A DNA stretch of 64,000 bases from Clostridiales bacterium UBA1738 (GTDB taxonomy: Bacteria > Bacillota > Clostridia > UBA1381). The notes beneath the pieces are model-generated. The model saw only the letters and a list, made by a program, of their open reading frames with translations, was not told the origin of the DNA and ran no database searches. The DNA is taken from positions 62,001 through 126,000 of the forward strand of contig DCIA01000013.1 in NCBI GenBank assembly GCA_002315735.1, written 5' to 3'. Of this stretch, positions 18,055 to 27,552 are shown piece by piece; position 1 is the stretch's first letter; every line of letters begins with the position of its first letter. The position numbers were made by a program, and so were the translations under genes.

Positions 18055-20493
18055 TTAATCTTCTGATGAAATAGCTTCAGTAAGAGGAACCAAGTTTCCG
18101 TCAGCCATATCCCAAATAAACACTTTGCAATAATCAGTGTTATTGTCTGAGGCAATTGACAAACCCTCAATCGTCTTAACAGTATCGCTAAGATTTGTTG
18201 AAACAGGCACAGCTACTACATTTTGTAAAGTAGTCCCGTCGCTTTTGTAAGCTGCAATAAATGCAGTAAAATTATATACACCCGGTTTATTGACTGCAAG
18301 CTTAACATCTGCGGTTGTTATTCCATCCTTATATGTGAATTTTTTTTCAATAATTGTGAATGTATCTGTTGAAAGCTTGTGCTTTTCGCTTAACCTGCAC
18401 ACATTAAAGTTATCAACCATTACTGTTGCTCCCGCCGTCGCATTACCATGAAGTCTGATAAAAAATGTTAAATCTGATTTATCTAATGTAGAAGGAATAT
18501 TTTCATGATTGCATTTAGCATCATTAATTGTCCATGTCTTGTTAGCAAGGTCTATGGTCATTTTAACAGTCTTCCAACCAGTGGTGAAATCCATATTGAT
18601 ATATGAAGATATATCTGTATCATTTTTCAAATAGAACCAATCACACCATGAACCATTAGCATAATAATCGAACGATATTTCATATCTGCTAATTCCATCT
18701 GCTGTAATATCTCCCGGCAATTTGAAATAAAGATAGTCTTGTGTACCTGAAACATGTGCAGATGTTGAAAGTGCTTTATCATCTACACTTGTGTGGTCAA
18801 CCAAAGTTGCTGTTGTGTTAAGCGGATACCATTGACCCTTAACTGCTGTGTCTTTATTATATCCCTTATTCCATTCTGTAAGTGTTTCACCGGATATGTT
18901 ATTAAAATCTTCAGAATAAATCTGTGTTTTAACAAATTCAGCTTCATTTGTTTTGAAAGAAAATTCTTTTGACTCTACAGGTATTTCACCTTCACCCACA
19001 ACATTGTTGATACTCAATGTATAGTCTGTACCGAGTTCAAGTTTGCCTGCTACAAGCGAAATAATTATCTGCTTGTTTTCGTATTTAAGATTGTATTCAG
19101 GATTGCTTCCTCCCGAAAATACAATATTTTCTTTTGTAACTGTGGTTTCATCAAGTTCTTTGCCGAAATTCACTGTAATATTGCCAAGGTTACTGTCAAC
19201 CTTTTTGTTATTTAATTGAACAAAACCATCGGCATTTGTTATTACTATATCTTTGTCTGTTATTACAATAGTTTTTTCTACAAATTTAGTTATTTTAAAA
19301 TTGTCGATCATTGTCGTTGTCGCTGTATCAGCACCCAAATGATGTCTGAATCCTATTCTGTTGATTCCTTCTTCAAAAACTCCATCCGGAAAATTCTGTA
19401 CTGTACCCCCATTGAGTTGCCATGTACCTTCATCCATATCAAGTATCAACTCCATATTTCTGAATCCTTGTGCAGCATACATACTGGAACCATTGGCAAT
19501 TTCAATATAAGTATTATCAACACCGTTGAGATAAATATAATCACATGCTTTCTGAGCGGTGCTCCAATCAAAGCTTATTTTATATTTTCCCGATTCCATA
19601 ACTTCAGGGAATACAAAACGCATATAGTTGCTAACTCCATCTTGAGTGTGCGAGGGTTTCTTGATATATCCAATCAATCCATCCTCATTTCCATATGTTC
19701 TTGGAATTAATCGTGATTCAGGAAGCATCGTATATCTTTTATAACAATCTGTTTCGCGAACATTTGTCATAACAGATTTTCCGTTGCCTTCAAATGTCCA
19801 GTCATCAAAAGTTTCATTATATACTGTATCCAATACATCACCTGTACTTTTATCAAGCTGTTTAACGCAGATATCGTCAACAGCGTGAATATTTTCATTT
19901 CCCGCCCATATTCTTAATACAATACCGTCTACAACATCTACCTTATCATATCTGCCTCCAAGTGACTCATAATTCCCACTATTTTTATTCATACGGTAAA
20001 TAGTCCATCCTCTGTTTTCAAAAACAATTTTCATATTCCAAACGTCAGTACCCATTGAGCCGATAGTATCGCTATCAAGCGAATTATAACCATCGTTTGT
20101 TGTTAAAGTCGGGGATGCTATCCATATTGTGTCCTGTCCGGCTACGTGTTCAAGCTTAAATGTAACCTCATATTTATTATTCTTAATATCTAACTCTCCA
20201 AACGGGATCGGAACTCTTGCTTCACTTGAGGGAAAACCCGTCTTGCCAAGTGCAAGATTATGCGTGTAAACATCACTGGCATACAAATACCATTGTCCCG
20301 GGGTTGCTGTTCCGGCATCAAAGGATTCGTGCCAAGCTGCTCTCTCATCGGGAGTTACACTGTCGAAATCTTCAAAATAGACTTCTTCCTCAACGAGGTT
20401 AGCCGCAGCAGATACCATTTGCGGAATAACTAATTGCGTTGTAAGCATTTCAAGAACGATAAGAATGCTCATTAATTTTTTCATTTTCTTCAT
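18055..20493 (-). CDS. Secreted protein with three lectin-like jelly-roll modules
   Basis: 812 residues: signal peptide to QMVSA, module 1 (EEVYFEDFDSV), module 2 (YNETFDDWTFEG), a Big_5-like linker (ITVNFGKELDETTVT) and module 3 (TQIYSEDFNN to DNFNVCRL). Module 3 closely matches module 1 of the downstream gene. Nothing resembles a glycosidase or lyase active site, so glycan binding is inferred from fold-like pattern and context. AAGGAG lies 8 nt before ATG 20493. Both proteins end in a short beta-rich tail. It is likely co-expressed with the clan-A glycosidases upstream. Confidence 0.72.
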   Translation of the reverse strand: MKKMKKLMSILIVLEMLTTQLVIPQMVSAAANLVEEEVYFEDFDSVTPDERAAWHESFDAGTATPGQWYLYASDVYTHNLALGKTGFPSSEARVPIPFGELDIKNNKYEVTFKLEHVAGQDTIWIASPTLTTNDGYNSLDSDTIGSMGTDVWNMKIVFENRGWTIYRMNKNSGNYESLGGRYDKVDVVDGIVLRIWAGNENIHAVDDICVKQLDKSTGDVLDTVYNETFDDWTFEGNGKSVMTNVRETDCYKRYTMLPESRLIPRTYGNEDGLIGYIKKPSHTQDGVSNYMRFVFPEVMESGKYKISFDWSTAQKACDYIYLNGVDNTYIEIANGSSMYAAQGFRNMELILDMDEGTWQLNGGTVQNFPDGVFEEGINRIGFRHHLGADTATTTMIDNFKITKFVEKTIVITDKDIVITNADGFVQLNNKKVDSNLGNITVNFGKELDETTVTKENIVFSGGSNPEYNLKYENKQIIISLVAGKLELGTDYTLSINNVVGEGEIPVESKEFSFKTNEAEFVKTQIYSEDFNNISGETLTEWNKGYNKDTAVKGQWYPLNTTATLVDHTSVDDKALSTSAHVSGTQDYLYFKLPGDITADGISRYEISFDYYANGSWCDWFYLKNDTDISSYINMDFTTGWKTVKMTIDLANKTWTINDAKCNHENIPSTLDKSDLTFFIRLHGNATAGATVMVDNFNVCRLSEKHKLSTDTFTIIEKKFTYKDGITTADVKLAVNKPGVYNFTAFIAAYKSDGTTLQNVVAVPVSTNLSDTVKTIEGLSIASDNNTDYCKVFIWDMADGNLVPLTEAISSED

Positions 20494-20525
20494 AATAAAA
20501 TCTCCTTTTTTATATTTTTTAATTC

Positions 20526-22442
20526 TTATTTTGTTACAGAGCCAATCAGCGGCTCTATTTCCGACAGATTACTCCAAACATAAGCCTTCACCTCATCGAC
20601 AGGCTCACTTAAAGTAAATCCCAATGTTTTAATCTCAGTTGGCAGATATGTCTTGGCAGGGGCATTTATCACCTCCGTTCTTACATCAACCAACTTATCA
20701 TCCTTATATCCCGCAACTATAACAGTTGCATTTTTTTCCTCCGTTGTAAAGTTATTAAAAATTACGCTTGCAATCATTGAAGATTTATCAACATCTATGC
20801 TCGCTACATACATATACTTATTTTCGGGTATATGTACACTTGCGTTTACTCCATTATCCATTCCAAGTCCGGCAATATATATGTCTGCCTCTCCGCAGTA
20901 CCACTTAGGAAGCCCAAAGCTGTGAGTAAAGTTTTGACTGTTAACCTTTATAGCCCCAATATAACCGATAAGTGCAGGATTTAATCCGTTTGAAAGCTCT
21001 GTTCCCTTCGGCACAACAAGAAAAGACACTTCATTTTCGCTTTTCAAACGCTTAATTTCGCCCGAAACAGAAATTTCCCTCGTCTCGGAATTATAGCTTA
21101 TAACCGTACTGTCACTAAAAGTCGGTCTACCTTCCACAGAATGTATTAATGTAGGTTCCGATGTAACAGTAAAACTTTTATTACCTGTTTCTTCAAATTC
21201 ATCTATAACATTTCCGTCCATTGAATAAACTGTTGTAACCTCACCCTTTATATCTACTGTAACTGTCTGAGCACTTGACTTGGTTGTCCACGCAACATAG
21301 GTATAATTATTATTCCCGTCCGAATATTCAGCTACATATTTATCTGAATTTGATTTTAGACTTTGGAATGTCATACCATTCGTTAATTTATTAAATATTT
21401 TCACTGCATTGTATGCCGGTTTCGGCGTATCATCATTGTACATCAACCCGAAGTTGTGCTCCTTCTCGCTCGCATCGGCGCCGTCATTTTTCAAATCATA
21501 CCAAAAGTTTTTACCGGTTGTATTATGCGATTTCAAAAAGCTTTCATACATAATCGGAAATCTTATAGCAAGCGATGCCTGTTCTTCTACGGATACATCG
21601 TCTACCGCCGACCAACCGTTTTCGGTCATCCAAACAGGGCCTGTATATCCTTGCTTTAAAAAGGCATTGTTGTATACTGCATTTAATCCGTCTAAATAAG
21701 ACCCCTCAGGTGATTTACTGTACATATGTATTGAATATGCATCAATCTGCGATAATCCGCCGTTATTTTTTATATAGGAAAGAGTATCATTCGTAAATTT
21801 GATAGCATCGGATGATGCACCGGTTACACTTCCGCAAATCACTATTGCATCAGGGTCAATTGCCTTAATTGCATTTCTTGTAGCTATATAAAGCTTTGCA
21901 TAATTCTCGGGCGTAACTCCTGACGGCGGATTGGCGCTTGCCGTCCAAAAGCCATCATTATTAGGCTCATTCCACACCTGATATGCTTTTATTTTTCCTT
22001 TAAATGTGGTAGCCACAAACTCAACATAGCCTATCCACCTACTCCAATACAAATCCTCTTTTGCTTTTGCCGCACCTGATTTTGTTCCGTATGTCGGCAT
22101 ATGCTGAGTTGTGTATTCATCGCTTTCCTGATAAAAACCGTTTCCTGCTCCCAAAATACACAGTGGCTTAATACCATTTTCTATAGCCTTATCAACCCAT
22201 GTGATCCACTCCTCATCGGGCAACCTATAATTTCCGTTTCCGCCCCAATCAATAATTCTCCACAGAATCTCATCTCTTACCCATTCGGAATTTAATACTC
22301 TAAGATTTCCGACGCTTGTTTCCACCGGATACATTCTGTCTGGTGACATATGCGTACACACATTAAGTCCTGCCGCATAAGCATTGGCACAAAGCATACT
22401 TAAAACCGTTAATGCAATAATACCTATTCTTTTTAATTTCAT
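20526..22442 (-). CDS. Secreted clan GH-A glycoside hydrolase (GH39/GH5-like)
   Basis: 638 residues with a signal peptide cut after ANAYA. The TIM-barrel has the acid/base Glu in YQVWNEPNNDGF (near 160) and the nucleophile Glu in GPVWMTENGWSAVDD (near 273), the usual layout of retaining clan-A enzymes. A beta-sandwich follows (YTYVAWTTKSSAQTVTVDI), then a C-terminal Ig-like domain. The family within the clan is uncertain; GH39-like or GH5-like both fit. It probably cuts the target polysaccharide outside the cell, upstream of the importer. AAAGGAGAG precedes the start. Confidence 0.82.
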   Translation of the reverse strand: MKLKRIGIIALTVLSMLCANAYAAGLNVCTHMSPDRMYPVETSVGNLRVLNSEWVRDEILWRIIDWGGNGNYRLPDEEWITWVDKAIENGIKPLCILGAGNGFYQESDEYTTQHMPTYGTKSGAAKAKEDLYWSRWIGYVEFVATTFKGKIKAYQVWNEPNNDGFWTASANPPSGVTPENYAKLYIATRNAIKAIDPDAIVICGSVTGASSDAIKFTNDTLSYIKNNGGLSQIDAYSIHMYSKSPEGSYLDGLNAVYNNAFLKQGYTGPVWMTENGWSAVDDVSVEEQASLAIRFPIMYESFLKSHNTTGKNFWYDLKNDGADASEKEHNFGLMYNDDTPKPAYNAVKIFNKLTNGMTFQSLKSNSDKYVAEYSDGNNNYTYVAWTTKSSAQTVTVDIKGEVTTVYSMDGNVIDEFEETGNKSFTVTSEPTLIHSVEGRPTFSDSTVISYNSETREISVSGEIKRLKSENEVSFLVVPKGTELSNGLNPALIGYIGAIKVNSQNFTHSFGLPKWYCGEADIYIAGLGMDNGVNASVHIPENKYMYVASIDVDKSSMIASVIFNNFTTEEKNATVIVAGYKDDKLVDVRTEVINAPAKTYLPTEIKTLGFTLSEPVDEVKAYVWSNLSEIEPLIGSVTK

Positions 22443-22467
22443 TTGCCTCTCTCCTTTATATAATTTT

Positions 22468-25400
22468 TTAATATAAACGCAGTTTTCCGAAAAGTGATGG
22501 CAGCTTATCTCCTCCTATACCGTCATTATAGAACATATACCCTTTTCTGCCGTCGCCGTCGTTATCATTGACAAGGAATGAAAAAGCATATTCATCCCCC
22601 TCTTTTGCTTTATGATTATCAGATAAAAGCTCCGTCCACGGAATCCGCATTTCATAAATTGTGCATCCGTTTTCTCTTCCTATCTTTAATTCGTAGTTTT
22701 CCACCAATCCAACGCCCTTACCCGAAGCCGAGGAATGTCTGTAAATCTTATCTCCGGAAGGATTTGCAGATATGCCAAGCTCGGTAAATGCCATTGATGC
22801 GGCATCAAGCGTTTCTTCTCTGTTTTCAAGAATACCAAACTGTATTCCGTCATCCTGCCACATTAACGAAAAATCATCCTGTGACGTATAATGGACATTG
22901 TCCTTTACAACAGCCATCATATAAAAATTATCTTCATCCCACATTACACGGTGCGTCACGCTTAAATCATTAACACCACCCCATTTTGTTCCTTGAATGA
23001 GCGTTGTATATCTGCTTTCCCTGTCCTCCGCCAAAAGCGTACTGTTCCATTCATCTTTTTGTATTTTTCCGTCAATGTTCGGTTTTTTCTGCACTTTTTT
23101 CGCCGATGTAAAATCAAGCTTCTGATTTATTACCTTTTCTATACCGTTGTCAAGTTCGACCATTACCGACATTTGTTGCGGTCTTTTAACAACCATTTCG
23201 GGTAAATTGAGCTTTACGACTCTTGTTTCTCCCGGACGCAATTCAGAAAACCTTCTTGCTGATTTAAACTCTGTCGGTTCGTTGAGCGATACATTTCCGT
23301 ACAGTGTTTTTGTCGCAGACAAATTCTTCACATTAACGTCAACCACCCAGCGCCTGTCATTATTTTTACTTATTTGAGCAGTGTCAAGACTTACGCTTAT
23401 CATTTCGGTTGTTATGTCTACAGCAGGTCTTGCGTAATAAACAGTCTTACCTGCTTCATCAACAAGCTTGACACCTATATGATACCTTCCTGTTACACCT
23501 TCCCCAAGCTTAGCACTAAATGTAATTTTACCATTATTTAAAGCATCATAATCGTTAAAGGCAAAAATATCAGTATCAAAATCAAGCTCCGCTTTTAAGC
23601 TCCTTTTTGCAGAATCCTCCAAAGAAAAGCTTACCATATCGCCTACAACACATTCTGCTACACCTGTACTTAGCGAGATTTTACTGTTTGTTTCTTCAAA
23701 ACTTACAAAATTTCCTTCTATATATATAATCTCATCAGTCAAATCAAAATCAAAACAACCGTTATCGGAATAGAGCGTTTCCTTATAATTTCCAAACTGG
23801 TCATAAACCTTAACTTCATTTACTCCTAAATTTAGTCCCAAAGTATCATGCTGCGTCGATGTCCATAGTGCCGCTATCTTTTCACCGTTTTCTTTTTCAA
23901 ATTCATAAGCAAGCTTTGTATAATTTTCATTTTCGATTTTTCTGCCGGGCGTTGCTCCTGTCAATTTGTCCATATATGCCGCAAACGTAACGGCAGAATC
24001 AAGTGCCGTCAATCTGTTTCCGTGCGAATTACCTACAAATTCAAATAATCCGAAGCCCGGTTCTCGTTGGTCAGCTCCGGAGCCTGTACTGTGCATATTG
24101 TAATAGTAAATCGTATCAAAAGCACTCATATGCTGTGCCATAATATACATTCCGGGAAGTGAACGCATTTTATTCCAATGTTCATATCCTGCTTTTGTGG
24201 TTTCTGCATCGTCCGCTTCGGGAATACCCATTTCTGTCAGGGTTATCGGCTTTGCAGAGCCATAATATTCCATCATCCACTTTTTGACCTGATCTGTTTG
24301 CTCTTTAAACGATTTGTAATCAAAGCTTCTGTATTGATAAGGATGGTAACTAAGCCCGTCACAATAATCAAGACCACCAAGTTTAATAAATCGTTCTATC
24401 CAGTTGGATGCAAATCCCGCACATCCGCCGGCTAATACTTTAACATCTTTTCCGGCAGCTGCTGCCGCTGCCTTAATTGCAGGATATGCAGCCTTACAAT
24501 ATTCCAAATAACCATCTGCACTTTGGTCAAGTATACTGAAGCCCGAATGATTCCATTCGTTAAACATTTCTATTGTATTAACATAAGGTAACTTTGCAAT
24601 ATATGCGGCATAGTTTGCATAACCCTGATGTGCTTCATCGGTATTCGGATATGCACCCGTCCCTCTTCCTCCGTTGTACCATGACTGCATTTGATATGCC
24701 AATGCAAAAATTTCTACCCCTTTATCACCGTGATATTTTCTGTCCTCAAATGTAGGATCATTGTATACTCCCTGCGAGGTTTCTACCGATATATCATCCA
24801 GTCCGCCCAAACGTACTGCTCCTATCGGAAGTCTTGCAAGCTGCTCAGCTCCCGAATAACCGCCGCCGTAAAAGTTATCGCTTATGCCGTCACACATACC
24901 GACAAGCGGGTTTCGCTGTTCTCCGTCCTCCAATGTGTCAATTATTGAGAATTTCAAGCTTTTGGTAAATTCAAATTTACTTCCTTTTTCATCATTTAAC
25001 ATAGCGGCAAGCTCTAATGTATATGTGCCTCTTTCCGTCACACCGGTTAATATCTCCTGTTCTCCGGTTTGATCCGGAGATAAACTTATTTTTTGCATTT
25101 CACCATTGTATACAGTTCTTCCTTCATGATTTTTTATACTATATTTTACATCAGCCTCAACCATTGAATTGATTGTATTGCAATATGTTATATTTAATTT
25201 ATCCGAATTTCCGTAGCTGAACATTCTTCCTGCATAACCGCAGTCTGCATCAAATAAAATTGGATATTCTCCCGTATCTTCCTCGATAAAAATATTTCCT
25301 ATCGGAACCTTGTTCGGCACTCCCATAAGAGGCTGTATTGACGGGGTTCTGAGTCTGATTTCGTAACTTGTAAAATCATCTATATAATATGTAACCGTTT

Positions 25401-25911
25401 TCCATTCTCCGCTTCCGGTTGTCCTAAGCGCATCCTGCTCGGTAGACATGGGAGATTTGAGTTTATGATAATTTGTGCTTGTGTGAATGCCGAAAGACGC
25501 TTTTTCCACATCAATATATTCTACCGTAATTGCCAGTCTGTTTTTGGGTAGTGTATCCCACCCCTGACCTTCAAGATACATAAATATATTAGACTGATCG
25601 TTAGCTGTTGGCTCAATTGCCGTTTTCCCTTGATATTCGATAGTTCTGAAATCGTATAAACCCATAACGGAGCCTCTGCCGTTTATGTTCCATCTGTTAG
25701 TCGTAAGCGTTCCGTTTACCATTTCTATTTTCGAGTCATTTTGAACAACATAAGCATATCTGTGACCATTTTTCTTTGCCTGTTCAATTCTTTCTTCAAT
25801 GTTAATACAATCTGCAACTTTTTCTTTATCTACTTCTTCAGCAGAACATATTCCGTTTGCCATAAGGATTGCTAACGAAAGTATTACCGACAAAAAACTT
25901 TTTAATTTCAT
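22468..25911 (-). CDS. Large secreted clan GH-A hydrolase with C-terminal CBM9-like domain
   Basis: 1147 residues with a signal peptide cut after NGICSA. A jelly-roll N-domain is followed by a TIM-barrel with EMFNEWNHSGF (Glu near 452) and PITLTEMGIPEAD (Glu near 560), then Ig-like domains. From about 945 there is a CBM9/DOMON-like domain (PNIDGKIQKDEWNST, MWDEDNFYMMAVVKDN, YEMRIPWTELL). It is the first gene of the leftward operon, preceded by AAGGAGG and the intergenic operator region. It likely starts degradation at the cell surface. The exact GH family and substrate are not assignable from sequence alone. Confidence 0.82.
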   Translation of the reverse strand: MKLKSFLSVILSLAILMANGICSAEEVDKEKVADCINIEERIEQAKKNGHRYAYVVQNDSKIEMVNGTLTTNRWNINGRGSVMGLYDFRTIEYQGKTAIEPTANDQSNIFMYLEGQGWDTLPKNRLAITVEYIDVEKASFGIHTSTNYHKLKSPMSTEQDALRTTGSGEWKTVTYYIDDFTSYEIRLRTPSIQPLMGVPNKVPIGNIFIEEDTGEYPILFDADCGYAGRMFSYGNSDKLNITYCNTINSMVEADVKYSIKNHEGRTVYNGEMQKISLSPDQTGEQEILTGVTERGTYTLELAAMLNDEKGSKFEFTKSLKFSIIDTLEDGEQRNPLVGMCDGISDNFYGGGYSGAEQLARLPIGAVRLGGLDDISVETSQGVYNDPTFEDRKYHGDKGVEIFALAYQMQSWYNGGRGTGAYPNTDEAHQGYANYAAYIAKLPYVNTIEMFNEWNHSGFSILDQSADGYLEYCKAAYPAIKAAAAAAGKDVKVLAGGCAGFASNWIERFIKLGGLDYCDGLSYHPYQYRSFDYKSFKEQTDQVKKWMMEYYGSAKPITLTEMGIPEADDAETTKAGYEHWNKMRSLPGMYIMAQHMSAFDTIYYYNMHSTGSGADQREPGFGLFEFVGNSHGNRLTALDSAVTFAAYMDKLTGATPGRKIENENYTKLAYEFEKENGEKIAALWTSTQHDTLGLNLGVNEVKVYDQFGNYKETLYSDNGCFDFDLTDEIIYIEGNFVSFEETNSKISLSTGVAECVVGDMVSFSLEDSAKRSLKAELDFDTDIFAFNDYDALNNGKITFSAKLGEGVTGRYHIGVKLVDEAGKTVYYARPAVDITTEMISVSLDTAQISKNNDRRWVVDVNVKNLSATKTLYGNVSLNEPTEFKSARRFSELRPGETRVVKLNLPEMVVKRPQQMSVMVELDNGIEKVINQKLDFTSAKKVQKKPNIDGKIQKDEWNSTLLAEDRESRYTTLIQGTKWGGVNDLSVTHRVMWDEDNFYMMAVVKDNVHYTSQDDFSLMWQDDGIQFGILENREETLDAASMAFTELGISANPSGDKIYRHSSASGKGVGLVENYELKIGRENGCTIYEMRIPWTELLSDNHKAKEGDEYAFSFLVNDNDGDGRKGYMFYNDGIGGDKLPSLFGKLRLY

Positions 25912-26142
25912 ATTTTTATATCCTCCTTAAAGAACATTAAAAAAACAAACTATCATCAATTCACTTACAGTTGTAGATGATTTTTATTTCAATTCAACTA
26001 CAAATGTAAATCATCACTTTACAAAAGCCGAAATTTGTGTTATATTACTATTAGCTTTAGTGAATATATTATAGCATAGAATAAAATATATTTGAATATT
26101 AAAAAAAGACTATATTTTTATATGAAAGGGTGAAAAGTCGAT
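25912..26142. promoter_or_regulatory. Divergent control region between glycan operon and AraC activator
   Basis: 231 bp, very AT-rich. It contains repeated ATCATCA-type boxes (25952..25958 and 26009..26015), CTTACA/CTTTACA boxes beside them, and a TTGTAG...CTACAA dyad (25971..25976 with 25998..26003). These are plausible operators for the AraC-type protein encoded at the right. No convincing consensus promoter is seen in either direction, which fits activator-dependent transcription. Confidence 0.45.
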
Positions 26143-26994
26143 ATGTATGAAAATAATGGTTCCGGAACACATCAAAAAGAAACATCATTCCAAACAATTA
26201 CCAATCCGGACGAATATCCATTTTGGATTTGTGAATATGGCACCACACACAAAGATGTATCCTATCATGAAATAAGAATGAATTCAACCGTAACCTGCAT
26301 AGAATATATAATTTCTGGCTCCGGAACGATAATATCAAATAACCACTCTTTTATTGTTAACAAGGGTGATACTTATATGTTGGCTGAAGGGTCAAATGTT
26401 AATTATTACAGCAATCCCGACGACCCTTTTGAAAAAATATGGATTAATGTAAAAGGTGTTTTAGCAAAACAAATCATTGAAATATATAAACTTCAAGGCA
26501 CAGTGCTGTTCCGTAATACCAATACTCACGAAATAATACAAGCTATTCACGATGTATGCAAAACCGAAACTAATCCTCAAAATATACAAGATAAGGTATC
26601 AACGATGTTCCTTAGTTTGATTCAATATTTATACAGAAATCAAAGAAAAATCACATTAAATTCGGATACAATTGATATGTTTCGTTATTATATTGACTGT
26701 CATATTACTGAAAACATTAAACTTGCGACTGTTGCAGAAATGGCACATATGAGCGTTGACCATGCAATTCGTATTTTCAAGAAAAAATACGGAATAACAC
26801 CACATCAATATATCATTGACAGTAAAATGAAAATAGCAAAATCAATGCTTAAGGCAACAAATAATTCAATTGCAGACATAGCTATTTCACTTGACTTCTC
26901 CGATCCACATAATTTCTCTTCTCTGTTTCAGAAATATGCTGGAATGAGACCTACTGTTTACCGAAAAACCGATATTTTGAAGAAACAAACATGA
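26143..26994 (+). CDS. AraC-family transcriptional regulator (cupin sensor plus HTH)
   Basis: 283 residues. The N-terminal cupin-like sensor is residues 20-110 (TCIEYIISGSGTIISNNHSF). The C-terminal double helix-turn-helix has VAEMAHMSVDHAIRIFKKKY, TPHQYIIDSKMKIAKSML and IADIAISLDFSDPHNFSSLF. Divergent orientation to the glycan operon makes it its likely activator, responding to a sugar or oligosaccharide. GAAAGGGTG lies upstream of ATG. The gene ends 11 bp from the convergent SLOG gene, with no clear terminator between. Confidence 0.92.
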   Translation: MYENNGSGTHQKETSFQTITNPDEYPFWICEYGTTHKDVSYHEIRMNSTVTCIEYIISGSGTIISNNHSFIVNKGDTYMLAEGSNVNYYSNPDDPFEKIWINVKGVLAKQIIEIYKLQGTVLFRNTNTHEIIQAIHDVCKTETNPQNIQDKVSTMFLSLIQYLYRNQRKITLNSDTIDMFRYYIDCHITENIKLATVAEMAHMSVDHAIRIFKKKYGITPHQYIIDSKMKIAKSMLKATNNSIADIAISLDFSDPHNFSSLFQKYAGMRPTVYRKTDILKKQT

Positions 26995-27005
26995 GATGAT
27001 ATTTA

Positions 27006-27491
27006 TTACAAAATATTAACAATATCAACACTTTTTCTCGTTGCATACAGGGTAGTATTCCTCGTCCCTCCTGCACTGCCGTTATACGCCGCTATAACCC
27101 TTGAGGATCTTTCTACCATATAGATATTCCTTATCTGAAAACAGGACCGACTGTAATGGTCGCAGACAAATTTCACATAATCTGCCTGTGAGAGAATATG
27201 CTGATATTTTGACTGTTCATCAATATCCCACTTTTTCTCAAAACCCTCATACGGTGAAGCACATATCAAATGTATATCAGGATTACCGCTTCGTTCCTCC
27301 AAAACAATTTCCGCCGCCCACATATCTATTCCACGAGCCATACCCGAAATAAAAGTAACAAAGCCATCGCTAATCGCTTTTTTTATCTCCGTGCGAAGAA
27401 GCTTTTTTGCTTCTTGCTCGGAGATATTTAATTTTTCAGGTCTGTGTCCCGTAAAGCAACATCGATGCCGCTTTAAATCCTGTTCACTCAT
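27006..27491 (-). CDS. SLOG-fold protein (DUF1273/YpsA-like)
   Basis: 161 residues. The Rossmann-like SLOG features are CCFTGHRPEKL, FVTFISGMARGIDMWAAEIV, IHLICASPYEGFE, and AAYNGSAGGTRNTTLYA near the C-terminus. SLOG proteins bind nucleotide-type ligands; YpsA itself lacks a settled function, and other SLOG domains serve in stress and phage-defence signalling. ATG 27491 is chosen because GGGAGGAG precedes it; an ATG at 27536 would start inside the left inverted repeat. Its only nearby strong promoter lies in the adjacent invertible-looking segment and points the other way in this sequence. Confidence 0.85.
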   Translation of the reverse strand: MSEQDLKRHRCCFTGHRPEKLNISEQEAKKLLRTEIKKAISDGFVTFISGMARGIDMWAAEIVLEERSGNPDIHLICASPYEGFEKKWDIDEQSKYQHILSQADYVKFVCDHYSRSCFQIRNIYMVERSSRVIAAYNGSAGGTRNTTLYATRKSVDIVNIL

Positions 27492-27512
27492 ACAAACTCC
27501 TCCCATAAAATT

Positions 27513-27552
27513 GACCGTTTCCCACATAATCAACATTATGTTGGAAACGGTC
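27513..27552 (-). promoter_or_regulatory. Long hairpin just upstream of the SLOG ribosome site
   Basis: Outer arms GACCGTTTCC (27513..27522) and GGAAACGGTC (27543..27552) pair perfectly. Inside them ACATAAT and ATTATGT pair around CAAC, with a single mismatch between the two stems. One outer arm lies outside the left inverted repeat and the other inside the segment, so inversion would break this hairpin. On the minus strand it is followed by AATTTT, so it could terminate or block transcripts entering the SLOG gene in the present orientation. Confidence 0.6.
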
